Positions 43,730 to 54,600 of a DNA stretch of 64,000 bases are shown here, piece by piece. The translations under genes were made by a program, and so were the position numbers. Origin of the DNA: Candidatus Zhuqueibacterota bacterium (GTDB lineage: Bacteria; Zhuqueibacterota; Zhuqueibacteria; Oceanimicrobiales; Oceanimicrobiaceae). The stretch lies in NCBI GenBank assembly GCA_029261995.1, contig JAJDAF010000013.1, forward strand, positions 152,919 to 216,918, read 5' to 3'. How positions within the stretch are numbered: the stretch's first letter is position 1; each line of letters starts with the position of its first letter. Under the pieces are notes generated by a model. That model was not told where the DNA came from and made no database searches. It was given only the letters and a program-made list of their open reading frames with translations.

Positions 43730-46700
43730 TCAGGCTTCCTTCAGAACCACTGGATCGACGACAAACTCATCCGCGACACCGGCACTCACATTCACATCCT
43801 CACTGGCATCGAAACCCATTGCCTGCAGCATGCTGTTTCGGCGGCGGTTTTGGCCAATCTTCGCCAAGTCCGCAGCAGCGCCTTTCTTAAAGGTGGTATA
43901 GGCTTCCCATTCAAATGCTTTGTTGACCGGGTGCGTTTCAAATTGCAGCTTCTCCTTGTCCACGAATGGTGTTTGGTCTGGCAGCATGGGGGCCGCGGGC
44001 GTAACCACAAAACCGGATAACGTGTCATCGATGAATTGCCGGCCATTTACATCGGGCTTCAGACTTTCGCCCCACAAGCCTGCGGGTATCTTCTTCAAAA
44101 CGGGTTTAAAGACGAATTCATCGGAAGGACTGTCCTCATGGGTGATCGCAATGTGATGCACCGAGCTCAAATCGTCTGCAGCCACGTTGACTGGCGCCAC
44201 GCCGAAATCCGCTTTGGCGGCTTTCCCTTCAGTGTCGAGACTGCCCCCTGCCAGAGCATGCGTCTTTGATGGTATCACAGCATTGGAGACGAGCTCCAAA
44301 TTCTTAGGATTGACGACACCAAGATCTCCAGCTTCACCACTCCCCCTTGTCAGCAAACCGCCCGTGATAGCAATGCCGACAATATCCTCATCCTTAGGCA
44401 GAAAAGAACTCTTGAACGCTGCCCACGGAATGGGTTGCGGTGTCTGCAGTGCATTGGCCCCAAAGGAGACACTGAAGGATACTATCCATAGTTTGATATG
44501 AGCAATACCGGAGAATTCCGGGCCCCAAATATGCAAATCCGCTCCGACATCCACGGTAATATGATGCGTGCCGAAGAAATGAAAAGTATAGGAAACACCC
44601 ATGTCAACGTAAACCAGGGCGTCGTAGTGATACGGTTTCCAAGCGATCAAAAAGTCCGCCCCGGCAGTGAACCAGGCCTTCAAGCTGCCGCTCTGCCAGG
44701 TTGCCTGCAGGTGTCCGCCCGCCATCAAAGCGTGCGAGGTCAGCGCATAGTAGGCATCGCCTTTGATGCTTAGTTCGCTGGTCACTTGCCAATTGATGCC
44801 CAACCGCGGAACTTGCGGATAATGCCCCGGCGCCTTGTATTGCGGGTGATAACCGCCGATGGTCTGCACGAAATCGCCCTCGTGCTCCCCCTTAAACCAA
44901 CTGAAGAATGCAAAGCCGCCGGTCAGGTGGCACGAGCGAGAGAGAATGAATGAAGCAGCGGTCAGTTGTGCCTGTACCCCAAAGAACCCCTCATCTGGAA
45001 TGAAGGCGACGCGCAACGCCATCTGAACTTCGGCAAGCGGCGTGATCAAGTTACCCGCCTCCGGGGTTGGCACAATCAGGGTCGAAAGACCAAGAACGTC
45101 CACCTCAAAACGGTTGCCAAAAACGACGATGAGCAGAGCAAAGGAGTCTATCATTTTGAAGGAAGTGAACTTGATGCCAATAGCGAGAAAATCCGTTCCA
45201 GTCGCCGGCGGCAGGAATTGGCTGAGTTTCTCGAGTTCGTCGTCCAGATTTGCCGGCATGCCTGCCCCCTGCACGGCCTCTTCCACCAAAGGAAACTGCG
45301 CCACCTGGTCAATCGCCGGCGCCTGTATCGATCGGTTGTAGCCGAATCCCCCCGCAAGGCCGGTTACGAAGAAGAACGGAGGGCCGCCAAGCGGGAAATC
45401 AAGAACCGCATAAATAAACAACGACGGATGTCCATTGTAATAGGCGTAGGAGCCAATGGCCGAGAGGCTGAGCTGCTCAGTGCGGATGATGGCAGCGCCA
45501 TCGTATTCGTCGTAGGTCACGCCGTCGCGGGTTACAATTTTGTGCAGAAAGGCACCACCGATTTCAATTGGGCCGCTCTTGTAATCCACGCCCAACCCGT
45601 GCAGGCTAAATTCGGGCTTAAAATGGTCCAGCGGCGATCCCAACGCAAGGCCATCGAGTGTCAAAGTGAGCGGCCCAACCGCCAATCCGCCATCAAGCAG
45701 AAACCAGAGGTCACCATCTTTATACTGCACGCCCACCCGTTCGAAATGTACCGGTCCGAATGATTTTTGCAGGGTGAACCATTTGGCGCCGTCCTGAGCC
45801 GAGCTTGTGACGGGCACCGGCGAGGCAGTGTCGTTGCCGGACCCAGTAGAAGCATTTTGCGCAGCCTGACCCGCCACCGGCAGACTCAGCTCTTGTTTTG
45901 CCGAACCGAAACTCAGCGTACCGGAAACGGTGACACCCTGACCGAGTTGTTCACCTGCGAGCTTGCCAATTCCACCCGGCAGAAGGCCGTTTATTGCGGA
46001 GAGCTGATCCGGTGAGATGGCCTTGGACACAGCCAGTACTCGCAAGTCATCAATACCCGCTGTTTGGTCTTTTGAGAATTCCTTACCGACAAGTGGCAGG
46101 CTGGTCAGGTTAAGGCTTGCGGCTAGATCCAATCCAAAAAGGAAGGTGGTTTGATTTGCACTTTTGACAAAACCGAACACAGCATCTTTCAGGTCAATGC
46201 TCAGGCCTTCAGGTATGTCATTCGCGGCAGCAGTGGAGATTTGACCAACCAACTCCTTGAGAGATATTTTCTGCTGACCACCTTCGTGTTTGTAGCTGGC
46301 CACAAGTGTGGCGGTTTTGGCGTTGTCGATGATGTGAAGATCAAACATCAGGCTGCCGACTTGGTCGAATGGTCCTATGGTTAAGATCCCGTCGAATTTG
46401 GTGCTGAAACCATCGGCCTTTTTGTCAACTTGTATCGCCAGAACCGTCTCAACCTGCTTGCCATCAATGCTCAGTTGGCCATCCAAAGCAAAAGCAAATG
46501 ACCAGCCTCCGCCAACGGGTTTAAAGAACTTGGTTGTCAGTTTCTTCAGCGTAATATCTGAAAGAAAACCAGGCAGGTCCGCTTGCTTTAAATTGAACTT
46601 GTCCTCGAAGAAAAGAAAGACATCACCTATGTTGAGATTGTCCAATTCACCTTCGAAAATCAGACCTTCCTCGCTCTTCTTTGACGCCAGCAGAAGCTCG

Positions 46701-48652
46701 ATTGGGTCATGTTCAGGCAATGGCGCTTTGAATGTGACGTGTAACGAACACTCCCAATTCAGTTCCGCGGCAACGTCAAGCTTCAGGAATATGCTATCGA
46801 AGGCTATCGGGAGAGTATCTGACGCCAGGGTTGCCAGAGATACGATAGCCAGAAAGCGCTTCTCGCCGGATGGTCTCTGAGCATATTCGATGAGGATTTG
46901 TTTGATGTCGAGGCCGAGGTTAAACTCGTTCGAAATCACGTGCATGACACTGCTCTGGTCATTCGTATCAGGTTGCGCCGATAGCTGATGCTCCGTTTGC
47001 AGGCCGTTCGCAAAATCATCGAAGTGAACCGCCACCGGTGCGGTCTCTCCACGTATCAGCCAGCCGGATTCCTGCATGTACTCCACCAATAGCTGCAGGT
47101 GGAAACCCGCCAGGACGAAATTGCCGGTCAAGGCAACGTCGGTGACGCCACTCTTCTGCTCGTATGCCACAAAGACGTCGAGCTCGGTGAAGGCGAAGGT
47201 GAGCGTATCCGTGACTTTCACCTGCCAATCTGTGGAGACGCCGATCTCCGCCTCGAATGTGATGTTGTCCTTTTCGGCGATACTGGCATCTAGCTCAAAA
47301 TCGTTCAGCCGGATGCCTGGATCAGGCAAAGGCAATCCCATCAAACTGATGAGTTTGCCGGAATCCAGACTCTGCCCGATAGCCATTTGAGCGCGAAGAT
47401 AATTGTCTGTGGGCGAAATGGCGACATCAAAGTCTGTTCCGACGATAGTGCAGACCCCGTAAATCTGCATGCTAACCGGACCTGAGTTCAAGGGATCGAG
47501 CGCCATGATTTCAAACGCCGGTTGTACTTCAAGAATTCGCGGCAAAATGGGCAATTTATTCTCGAATGCGATGCTGAAGAACAGGGCTCGCAGAGAAAAA
47601 TCCTTGAATCCAAGTCTAAGCGAGAATTCATGAATTCGGAAATTCAAAAACTGATCAAGCGAACTGAAGGCATCATGACCAGGTGCGACCAGGTTTTGCC
47701 GGTTTAGGACGCCGCCAAAAAAGTCCAACGCGGTCGGGAAATCCAAAGCTGTTAGCGTCAATTCTTCCGTCGGGATATTGAGCGACGCGATCAGTTGTAG
47801 ATTGCTGTTGAAAAGATTGGCGACTTCGCAGTCTATTTCAAACCGCTCGAACGTAAATGCACTCTCGGTGAGTTGGAAGACCACTTCTGCTTGCTTGAAA
47901 TCAAACTGCAGATTGTGGGAATTCGTGTTCGAATGTTCAAAATCCGTGCGCATTGATAAGTGGAAGACGTTGCGCAGGCTCTGCACTGATGCCACAAAGC
48001 CAGGCGTCGCGAGCGTCAGATGGCTCAATATGCCTTGAACAGCATCCGCGCCCCATGCTGCCTCTAATTTGAAATTCAGTCCCACGCGGCACGCTTCCTG
48101 GCTGACCGTCGCCGCCATGTCAGTTTGTGCAAAGAACTGCGCGACTTCAGATGGCAGGGTAATGTCTTTGTAATCACGGTTGGAAAAATCAATGGTAGAC
48201 AAAAGCAGGTGACGGCTACCAACATCGGACAAAGACAGCAGCACGTCGCCACTGCTCAGTTCGAGATTGCCCGAAGAAAAGCCGGTATTGTATTTGCCCA
48301 GAAATTCGAAGAGCGTGGTATTCGCAAAAAAATCTGTGATAAGCAGCAACAAGTGACGATCCGTCCACGTGCCGCCGTTCGGTTGCACCATCTCCAGATC
48401 GAAAAGAATGCCAGTGCAAGCCAGATTCTCTTGTGTGAGGAATTTGGAAAAATTGCCGGTGAGTCCAAGCGTACCGTTTTGCACAGAGCCTGGATTGCTC
48501 ACATCTATCGCAAGCACGCTGTCCGGCAGAACCGCCGATGTTTCGACAAAGCTGCCGATGCCCATCGTCTCACTGGTTAGCTCCAGCTTTGCGTTGGTTG
48601 CGAGGGCGCTCGCAACCGCATCGAGTGACAAAATGTTGCTGTCTTCTGGCAT
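43730..48652 (-). CDS. 1640-aa beta-rich giant protein, DUF6603-like C-terminal half
   Basis: 1640 residues without signal peptide. The N-terminal ~900 residues are a long run of alternating strands with many LxLxG and FxLD patterns, like a repetitive beta structure. From ~1000 the text FFFVTGLAGGFGYNRSIQAP, FIPDEGFFGVQAQLTAAS, PHYPQVPRLGINW-like, YTFHFFGTHHITVDVGADLHIW and KLWIVSFSVSFGANA resembles the DUF6603 family of very large bacterial and fungal proteins, whose function is unknown. The ATG has an AAAGGT site. It sits 12 bases after the 951-aa gene. I infer a structural or surface-forming role, but this is not shown. Confidence 0.75.
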   Translation of the reverse strand: MPEDSNILSLDAVASALATNAKLELTSETMGIGSFVETSAVLPDSVLAIDVSNPGSVQNGTLGLTGNFSKFLTQENLACTGILFDLEMVQPNGGTWTDRHLLLLITDFFANTTLFEFLGKYNTGFSSGNLELSSGDVLLSLSDVGSRHLLLSTIDFSNRDYKDITLPSEVAQFFAQTDMAATVSQEACRVGLNFKLEAAWGADAVQGILSHLTLATPGFVASVQSLRNVFHLSMRTDFEHSNTNSHNLQFDFKQAEVVFQLTESAFTFERFEIDCEVANLFNSNLQLIASLNIPTEELTLTALDFPTALDFFGGVLNRQNLVAPGHDAFSSLDQFLNFRIHEFSLRLGFKDFSLRALFFSIAFENKLPILPRILEVQPAFEIMALDPLNSGPVSMQIYGVCTIVGTDFDVAISPTDNYLRAQMAIGQSLDSGKLISLMGLPLPDPGIRLNDFELDASIAEKDNITFEAEIGVSTDWQVKVTDTLTFAFTELDVFVAYEQKSGVTDVALTGNFVLAGFHLQLLVEYMQESGWLIRGETAPVAVHFDDFANGLQTEHQLSAQPDTNDQSSVMHVISNEFNLGLDIKQILIEYAQRPSGEKRFLAIVSLATLASDTLPIAFDSIFLKLDVAAELNWECSLHVTFKAPLPEHDPIELLLASKKSEEGLIFEGELDNLNIGDVFLFFEDKFNLKQADLPGFLSDITLKKLTTKFFKPVGGGWSFAFALDGQLSIDGKQVETVLAIQVDKKADGFSTKFDGILTIGPFDQVGSLMFDLHIIDNAKTATLVASYKHEGGQQKISLKELVGQISTAAANDIPEGLSIDLKDAVFGFVKSANQTTFLFGLDLAASLNLTSLPLVGKEFSKDQTAGIDDLRVLAVSKAISPDQLSAINGLLPGGIGKLAGEQLGQGVTVSGTLSFGSAKQELSLPVAGQAAQNASTGSGNDTASPVPVTSSAQDGAKWFTLQKSFGPVHFERVGVQYKDGDLWFLLDGGLAVGPLTLTLDGLALGSPLDHFKPEFSLHGLGVDYKSGPIEIGGAFLHKIVTRDGVTYDEYDGAAIIRTEQLSLSAIGSYAYYNGHPSLFIYAVLDFPLGGPPFFFVTGLAGGFGYNRSIQAPAIDQVAQFPLVEEAVQGAGMPANLDDELEKLSQFLPPATGTDFLAIGIKFTSFKMIDSFALLIVVFGNRFEVDVLGLSTLIVPTPEAGNLITPLAEVQMALRVAFIPDEGFFGVQAQLTAASFILSRSCHLTGGFAFFSWFKGEHEGDFVQTIGGYHPQYKAPGHYPQVPRLGINWQVTSELSIKGDAYYALTSHALMAGGHLQATWQSGSLKAWFTAGADFLIAWKPYHYDALVYVDMGVSYTFHFFGTHHITVDVGADLHIWGPEFSGIAHIKLWIVSFSVSFGANALQTPQPIPWAAFKSSFLPKDEDIVGIAITGGLLTRGSGEAGDLGVVNPKNLELVSNAVIPSKTHALAGGSLDTEGKAAKADFGVAPVNVAADDLSSVHHIAITHEDSPSDEFVFKPVLKKIPAGLWGESLKPDVNGRQFIDDTLSGFVVTPAAPMLPDQTPFVDKEKLQFETHPVNKAFEWEAYTTFKKGAAADLAKIGQNRRRNSMLQAMGFDASEDVNVSAGVADEFVVDPVVLKEA

Positions 48653-48664
48653 TTACGCGTACCT

Positions 48665-51520
48665 TTAACCGTTTTCGTACCTATCCACAAACCAGTCCTT
48701 AAACTTATCCCAGCCGGCCAGCATGAAGTAGACTGTGTGATTCAGAATGTTGTATTGATTCTTGTCGAAGAATTCGCTCTGACCTTCGAAGGTATGGTCG
48801 AAGAGCTTATGTTCAGTTTGTCCGACGATCTTGAAAATCCGATAACGAATAAAGGCTACGACAGGAGCGCTTTCTTTGGCGGCCTCAATTTGTCCCAGGC
48901 GCTTTTCTGTATTCTTGCGGACCTTCGTTGCATCAGTTCGCACTTCAGGATCGAGTAAAAGATAGTTGCTGGTGCTTTTCATGGCCGTGTTGTTGACGAG
49001 GTAAGCCGTGGATTTGAGAATATAATTGTTAGCTTCCAAAGTGACCCGGCGGTGTCCGGTTTCTATGGCCAATTGTTCGGTGTTACAGTGGTTGCTGCCA
49101 CTTACAAAGTTGCCGATGCGTTCAAGCCCACCGCCACCGTGACCTTTGAGATGACACCACTCCTGATCTGTCGGCAATGTTGCCAGTGGCCGCCCTTTGA
49201 GATCCTGCCAGTCCGACCTGGCGCCAGCGTCAGCCTCAAAAACGGCCTCCGCAAATTTGGTAGCCGATAAGTTGTTTTGACCTGTGAATTTCGTCCGAAT
49301 CTGCAAGTAGGGAGCTTGGGACTTAATGTGGCTTACGATCTCCTTCATAACTGAGCCGGCATTGAGACGGCTTGCCGGGCCACGGTAGAAGACTCTTCGT
49401 CCCTTGTTCTTGATGACTCGGCGGGCTTTCGGTTTGATCTCGTGCAGCTTCTTGTAGTTCTCCGGCGCCTTGAAATCGATTGGCAAATTCATCTTTTTAT
49501 CGAGCGGTCTGTTCTTTTGGTCCTCCTTGATGACCTGACCACGGTCATTGAGTCTTCTGAAGTAGTTGAATCGAAACAGATCCAGAATCAACGACGCTCC
49601 GTCGGTCTCGCCAACCACACGGGCCAATATTTTCTTTGCGGAAGACGGCGTGTTAGTAGAGACGAAAGAGTCACCGAATTTGTCTTCATAGAGCGTCTTT
49701 ACAAAGTCGTTGGACATGGGTTCCGACTTCAAGTCCGCCGAAATGTCGCCACCCACAATCCATTGCACCAATGGCCTGGTCAGGAAGAGCGCCAATGCTC
49801 GACCGACCTGTTGCACGGTTAGCTGCTTGCTTAATGCAGCATTAAGCTCCTGGAGCTTGCCCAGCGGGAGAGCGCCATCAAAATGGACATAGGAATGAGC
49901 GGTCAACGGCGAGGCGTCATCTGCCCGGCCAATACCATGGCCTCCCCCGCCCTTGGCCTCAGACAGGAAGCTGGTGTTGTTGCCGGAATCGTAAAGGCAA
50001 TGCCATTGCCGTCTGGTTTTAAAGTACGGTTTGCCATCCCGCCCGGGAAACTTCGCCTCCAGCGCACTTTTGAATGCTTGTCGATTCTGAAAAACCGCTG
50101 GCCCAATCTTATAATCTTTAAAATTCACACCTATCAGGCGGCCGTCGTGGAATGCGGGGTCCGCAAGCCAAGCCATGTGAGGATCTTGCCGATCCTCGAA
50201 AAACAGGGCATTCCGCTCGTAGGCATAGGCATTGATATGTATCTGATTGCCGGCTTGTCCGACACCGATGCCAAAATGAGGACGCGGGGTTGGCCAGTCG
50301 CTCGTGCCACCGCCCCCGGATAGAGTATTATCCCACAATATTTGGTGCAGCTTGACTTCAGTGGCTTGCGATAAAACCTCCGTAGCAAGCGGGTTTTGGT
50401 TCTTGCGAACCAGGGGCAAATTTTCGAGAATCCTGTCTGCTTCCGTGAGTAGGTCATTGACGACGCTGTTGCGATAGAGATAGATATTGCGATCATAGTC
50501 CAAATCTATGGTCGCTGACTCAATGTCATCGAGAAGGTAAGCGTCTCTCAGTCTGCTCAAGAACGCGCGGATACCGGGTACAACCACATCCCCAGCCCCG
50601 TTCCTGAGCAGCGTCGGACAGCTCCAAAACAGTTCTTTAAAAAAATCTTTTACTTTGGCGTCTGCAAAAATATTCTCAGCGAAATTTAGCAGGCTATCAT
50701 AAAGCCGTCTATAATCATTTTCATTCTTCAAATTTTTGAGAGGCCCCGGAATATCCGGGGCATAACTCTCGATAAAGCTGGTTATGGTCTGGACTGCATC
50801 GGCTTTGCGCGAGGCTAGACTGCCAAAATTGCGACTTGCAGCAATCAGAGCCTTTATCGCAGCCTTCTGTTTCTCCGGATTGGGAAGCTTGGCCACGGCA
50901 ACGTTGTTGGGTCTTCGGCCAGTTGCCTCGAAGTCCGACCCGTCAAAAAGCCAGGCAATCAACTTCTGAAGAATCACCTTGCTGCCAGATCGCAGTGGGT
51001 ACGATTTCCTGATGAAGAATAATTTGGTTCCCTCGTATTGGTCAATATTTACTTGTTCTCGAGCAATCAGCCGCGCTTTAACATCAGACCACAGTTTCTT
51101 CATGCTCGCCAGGGCGGTTGCATAATCGTTGATTGGATAGCCAGCAGCGGCGAGCTGATTGTGTGTGGTAAACCGTGCGACCGTGCCTGCATCACTTAGT
51201 TTCGCTAGCAGCACAGATTTTATCAGATTTTCATCCAACTCTATGTTGATAAATCGCGTGAAGTCTTTGCCAGCGTTCACCGTGGTGATAAACCTGAAAT
51301 AATCCGATTCAATCAGCGGTTTGAATCTCTGATCCGCAGCATCCTGACTCTGACTTACGCTCCTCAAGAGGGAGAACAACTGCACGTAGCAATCCAGAGA
51401 ATCATCTTTAGCCTTGATTTCATTCCATGCGCGCACCAGCCAGGCTATTTGGTCTTGAGACAGTCCCTGGAGAATTGGATCATGTGTATCAACTGTGAAG
51501 ATATCATCAATTTTTGCCAT
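48665..51520 (-). CDS. 951-aa protein with a nuclease-like HLxGHxxGG...N motif near the C-terminus
   Basis: 951 residues, no signal peptide. The first ~550 residues are mostly helical and charged, with no recognised domain; GQAGNQIHINAYAYERN and WHCLYDSGNNTSF mark a middle mixed region. Around residues 785-820 a CHLKGHGGGGLERIG then NFVSGSNHCNTEQ segment matches, with identical spacing, the HLxGHxxGGxxxxxNxVxxxxxxN pattern of DNA/RNA non-specific (beta-beta-alpha metal) nucleases found in bacterial toxins. The usual Asp-Arg-Gly before the His is replaced by EWC. The remaining ~130 residues are helical. This could be the effector of the giant operon (inference). Confidence 0.72.
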   Translation of the reverse strand: MAKIDDIFTVDTHDPILQGLSQDQIAWLVRAWNEIKAKDDSLDCYVQLFSLLRSVSQSQDAADQRFKPLIESDYFRFITTVNAGKDFTRFINIELDENLIKSVLLAKLSDAGTVARFTTHNQLAAAGYPINDYATALASMKKLWSDVKARLIAREQVNIDQYEGTKLFFIRKSYPLRSGSKVILQKLIAWLFDGSDFEATGRRPNNVAVAKLPNPEKQKAAIKALIAASRNFGSLASRKADAVQTITSFIESYAPDIPGPLKNLKNENDYRRLYDSLLNFAENIFADAKVKDFFKELFWSCPTLLRNGAGDVVVPGIRAFLSRLRDAYLLDDIESATIDLDYDRNIYLYRNSVVNDLLTEADRILENLPLVRKNQNPLATEVLSQATEVKLHQILWDNTLSGGGGTSDWPTPRPHFGIGVGQAGNQIHINAYAYERNALFFEDRQDPHMAWLADPAFHDGRLIGVNFKDYKIGPAVFQNRQAFKSALEAKFPGRDGKPYFKTRRQWHCLYDSGNNTSFLSEAKGGGGHGIGRADDASPLTAHSYVHFDGALPLGKLQELNAALSKQLTVQQVGRALALFLTRPLVQWIVGGDISADLKSEPMSNDFVKTLYEDKFGDSFVSTNTPSSAKKILARVVGETDGASLILDLFRFNYFRRLNDRGQVIKEDQKNRPLDKKMNLPIDFKAPENYKKLHEIKPKARRVIKNKGRRVFYRGPASRLNAGSVMKEIVSHIKSQAPYLQIRTKFTGQNNLSATKFAEAVFEADAGARSDWQDLKGRPLATLPTDQEWCHLKGHGGGGLERIGNFVSGSNHCNTEQLAIETGHRRVTLEANNYILKSTAYLVNNTAMKSTSNYLLLDPEVRTDATKVRKNTEKRLGQIEAAKESAPVVAFIRYRIFKIVGQTEHKLFDHTFEGQSEFFDKNQYNILNHTVYFMLAGWDKFKDWFVDRYENG

Positions 51521-51606
51521 TCAGCCTAACCGTTGCTTGGTTCTAAGTTATCAATTGTCTTCATCAGATTGTTGGTCATTCTTTGCTGCGCTCTTGCTGT
51601 CTTCTA

Positions 51607-54600
51607 TTAATTTTCAGTGCATACCAAAACCGCTTCCTTCGTTGAAGATGGTGAAGAATCTACAACCCGCTCTTCTTTTTCAGATCGAGTTGTCATCCTC
51701 CCGGCATTGGTTCTGACTTCCACCTCCACCGCGCTCACATCCGATCTAACGGCTTTGACTTCCCAGGAAAATTCACCTTCCGACACAGTGCCATAAACAT
51801 GGAACGAACCGTCTTCAACATTCTTGTAGCTGAGCAAGAATGGTCTCTTACCCTTTGCGGTCAAAATGACCGTTCGGCCTGCTTTGTGGGTGAGCGCTTC
51901 AAAATAATCAGGGAGTTTAATGGTAGCTTCACCATTTTGAAGTTTCGCAGAACCGCGATAGTACACCGCGGATTCAGGTCCTTCGAGACAGGCGTGAACC
52001 AGATCGTAATCAGGTTTGGAAGGATGGGCAATACGAAAAAACTTTTCCTGCGCCCAGAGTTTGCCCTTAATTAAAACCTCACCTATTCCATTAAAATCTG
52101 TCCACTGTAGAATCTCTCTGGTTTTGGTTGCAAGAATTCCAGCCCTGTCAGAGACAATCTTAAGGCCTTGCCAATTGTTCGAAGTCCACCAGAATGTTCC
52201 TGAATTGTGTGTTTTAAAAGTCGTACCTTTGGGGACATTGAAATTAAAACCCTGTTGCAGATAATTCTTTGCAACAGAACCACCAACACCGATTTTGCCA
52301 TCAACAGCCAAGTTATCGTTACCCGGGTCGCTATTGCCGCCGACATGCACGCCACCGTTTACGGCCAGGGTTGCCTGTGGATTGTTTAGACCTATACCGA
52401 CCTTGCCGTCAGATTGTACACGCATCAATTCTTTATATCTTAGGGCACCCTTTGTGGACCAACTACCAAAAGTCAATCGTCCACCAAAAACTGGCCCGGG
52501 AAAGCCTATTCGCATATCTGTGTATGAAAGGGCCTCCACAGTACCCCTGGGAACATGTCCACCTGCGGTTCCTGCTCCTCCAATGAACTGAATTCCTTTC
52601 CCCCAATCCGAAAGCTTAATGTTGCCATTAACCTCAAGCTTCTCAGCAGGGGTATCTGTACCAATTCCAATATTACCCTTACCATCTAAAACCAAATCTT
52701 TGTAATTCCAGGGTTGTCGAACAAAATACATCTTATTGCTGTTTACATGAATGGCCCAGTCCTTGTGGTCGGTGTCGATAAAATCGAGCTGCGGCGCATT
52801 GCTCTGAATCGCAAAATTACCGCCATATGACAAACCGCTGCCCGCTTGTTTGCCTGAATTGTGAGTACCACCGACTATGAGAGTTTGGTTGGGCTTGGCA
52901 ATGCCGATTCCTACATTGGTGCCACGGAAAAGAAGCGGCTGCTTTTCAATGGTACACACGAACCGGCCATCCCAATAGCCGGGAATATTCTCATAACTGA
53001 CGTACATTTTGGCATGCCCGCTGGGCAAGGAAGATTTGATCTTCGAAATGTTTATGTCGATACTGCCGCCGGCTGGTAGCTGTGGTTGACTCTGATTTGT
53101 GTAAATCCATTCCGGATTTTCACTGACCTTTGCCGGAGCTACTTTCTTCCATTTAACAACATTAGTCATCACGATCTGATCGACTTCACCAGTTTTGCCG
53201 AGCGCCCATTCCTTCTGCCACGGGGCGGTGCTGTTCGGCTCCACCTCGAAATTGATAATGAGTTTGGAAGGAGCATCTTTGCTGGTGCTGAGAGGGATTG
53301 CGGTCTTCAAAAGGTTGGTGATTCGCAATATCAGCTTGCTGTCAGAGCCGCCGTCGTTGAGGATCGTATTGGATCCGACCAAGCCTACGTGCAACGGGAT
53401 ATTCTTTTTGCCCTTGTGGTTGATAATCCCGACATGCCTTTCACGAAAACCGCTGAGCGGGGTTTGATCCTGAGGATACTTCAGGCTTTGGTATCGCAGC
53501 TCCACACGGGTGCCGCGTGCCCCGCCAAGCCCGTCTGCTCCGACGTCCTCGAACAGTAGTTTCACCGGCTTGTCAGGCCGCAGCGACAAGGCGCTCTTAC
53601 GCAACATAAAGACGGAATCGGTGCCATTGGCATTTCGTTGCGCCGCAATACTCCATTCGCCATCATCGCGTTTGAAACTGTTCAGAGATGCGGCAGTCAA
53701 GGTGCCTGGCCGGAAACGAAGCTCAAGGTGAAAACTGTCCGCCGTGGCGTTTGTATTGCCGTTGAGCTGGAAATCGATATTCTCGTCGGAGGTATTGTTA
53801 ATTTCCAAGGCGACCTTATTATCCTTGTCATCATCAACGACATAAAGGACATTTTGATGGTCTTCGTCTGAGAGCCTGAAGTCGATGGGATGGCTTCGGT
53901 TAAATGCGGAGAAAGAAGTTTGATCCTCCCGCATCGCTTTCAGGAGCTTCGCTTCATCCAGCGGACGGGCGTAGATACGCAGGTGAGCGACCTTACCTTT
54001 GAAATAATTTCTGAAGCCACCGCGGCAACCGAGAAACAGGCCGGAAGTACTGTGTGTCGCCTTCGTCGTTGTATCCGTGACGCGTGCATCTTCCTGACCA
54101 TCAATAAATAGCACCAGAACCGGACCTCTTTTCACAAACGCGATGTGATGGAACACGCCGTCATTGACCTTGGTTTTGGAGGCGACGGTCGGGCCTGCGG
54201 CGCCATCCCATCGGGAGGCATGAATCTTACCATTCGCATTATTGTATCTGATGACAAAGGGGTAACCTTGGGCGCCCGCCCATTTTTCCACCACGTCATT
54301 GTCGCCAGCGTTGACGTCTGCCTGTGGGTCCTCAGGGCGAATCCAGAAGGCAACCGCAAAGTCTTCGTCCTTTTTGAAATTGAACTGGTCCGAATTGGGA
54401 ATCTGAACATAACCGTTGGTGCCATCAAAACTGAGACAGGCGCCAACCTTGTCATCAGAGGTCAACCGGGTATTGCCCTTGAGGACGCCGGCCGCGTTGA
54501 GTTCCATCGAGTCGACCACTGTGTTGCCACTCACAATCTCGTCCAGCTTCATATAGAGTACCAGGCCAGTCAAATCATCGGTCAGGACTTCACCGATCTC

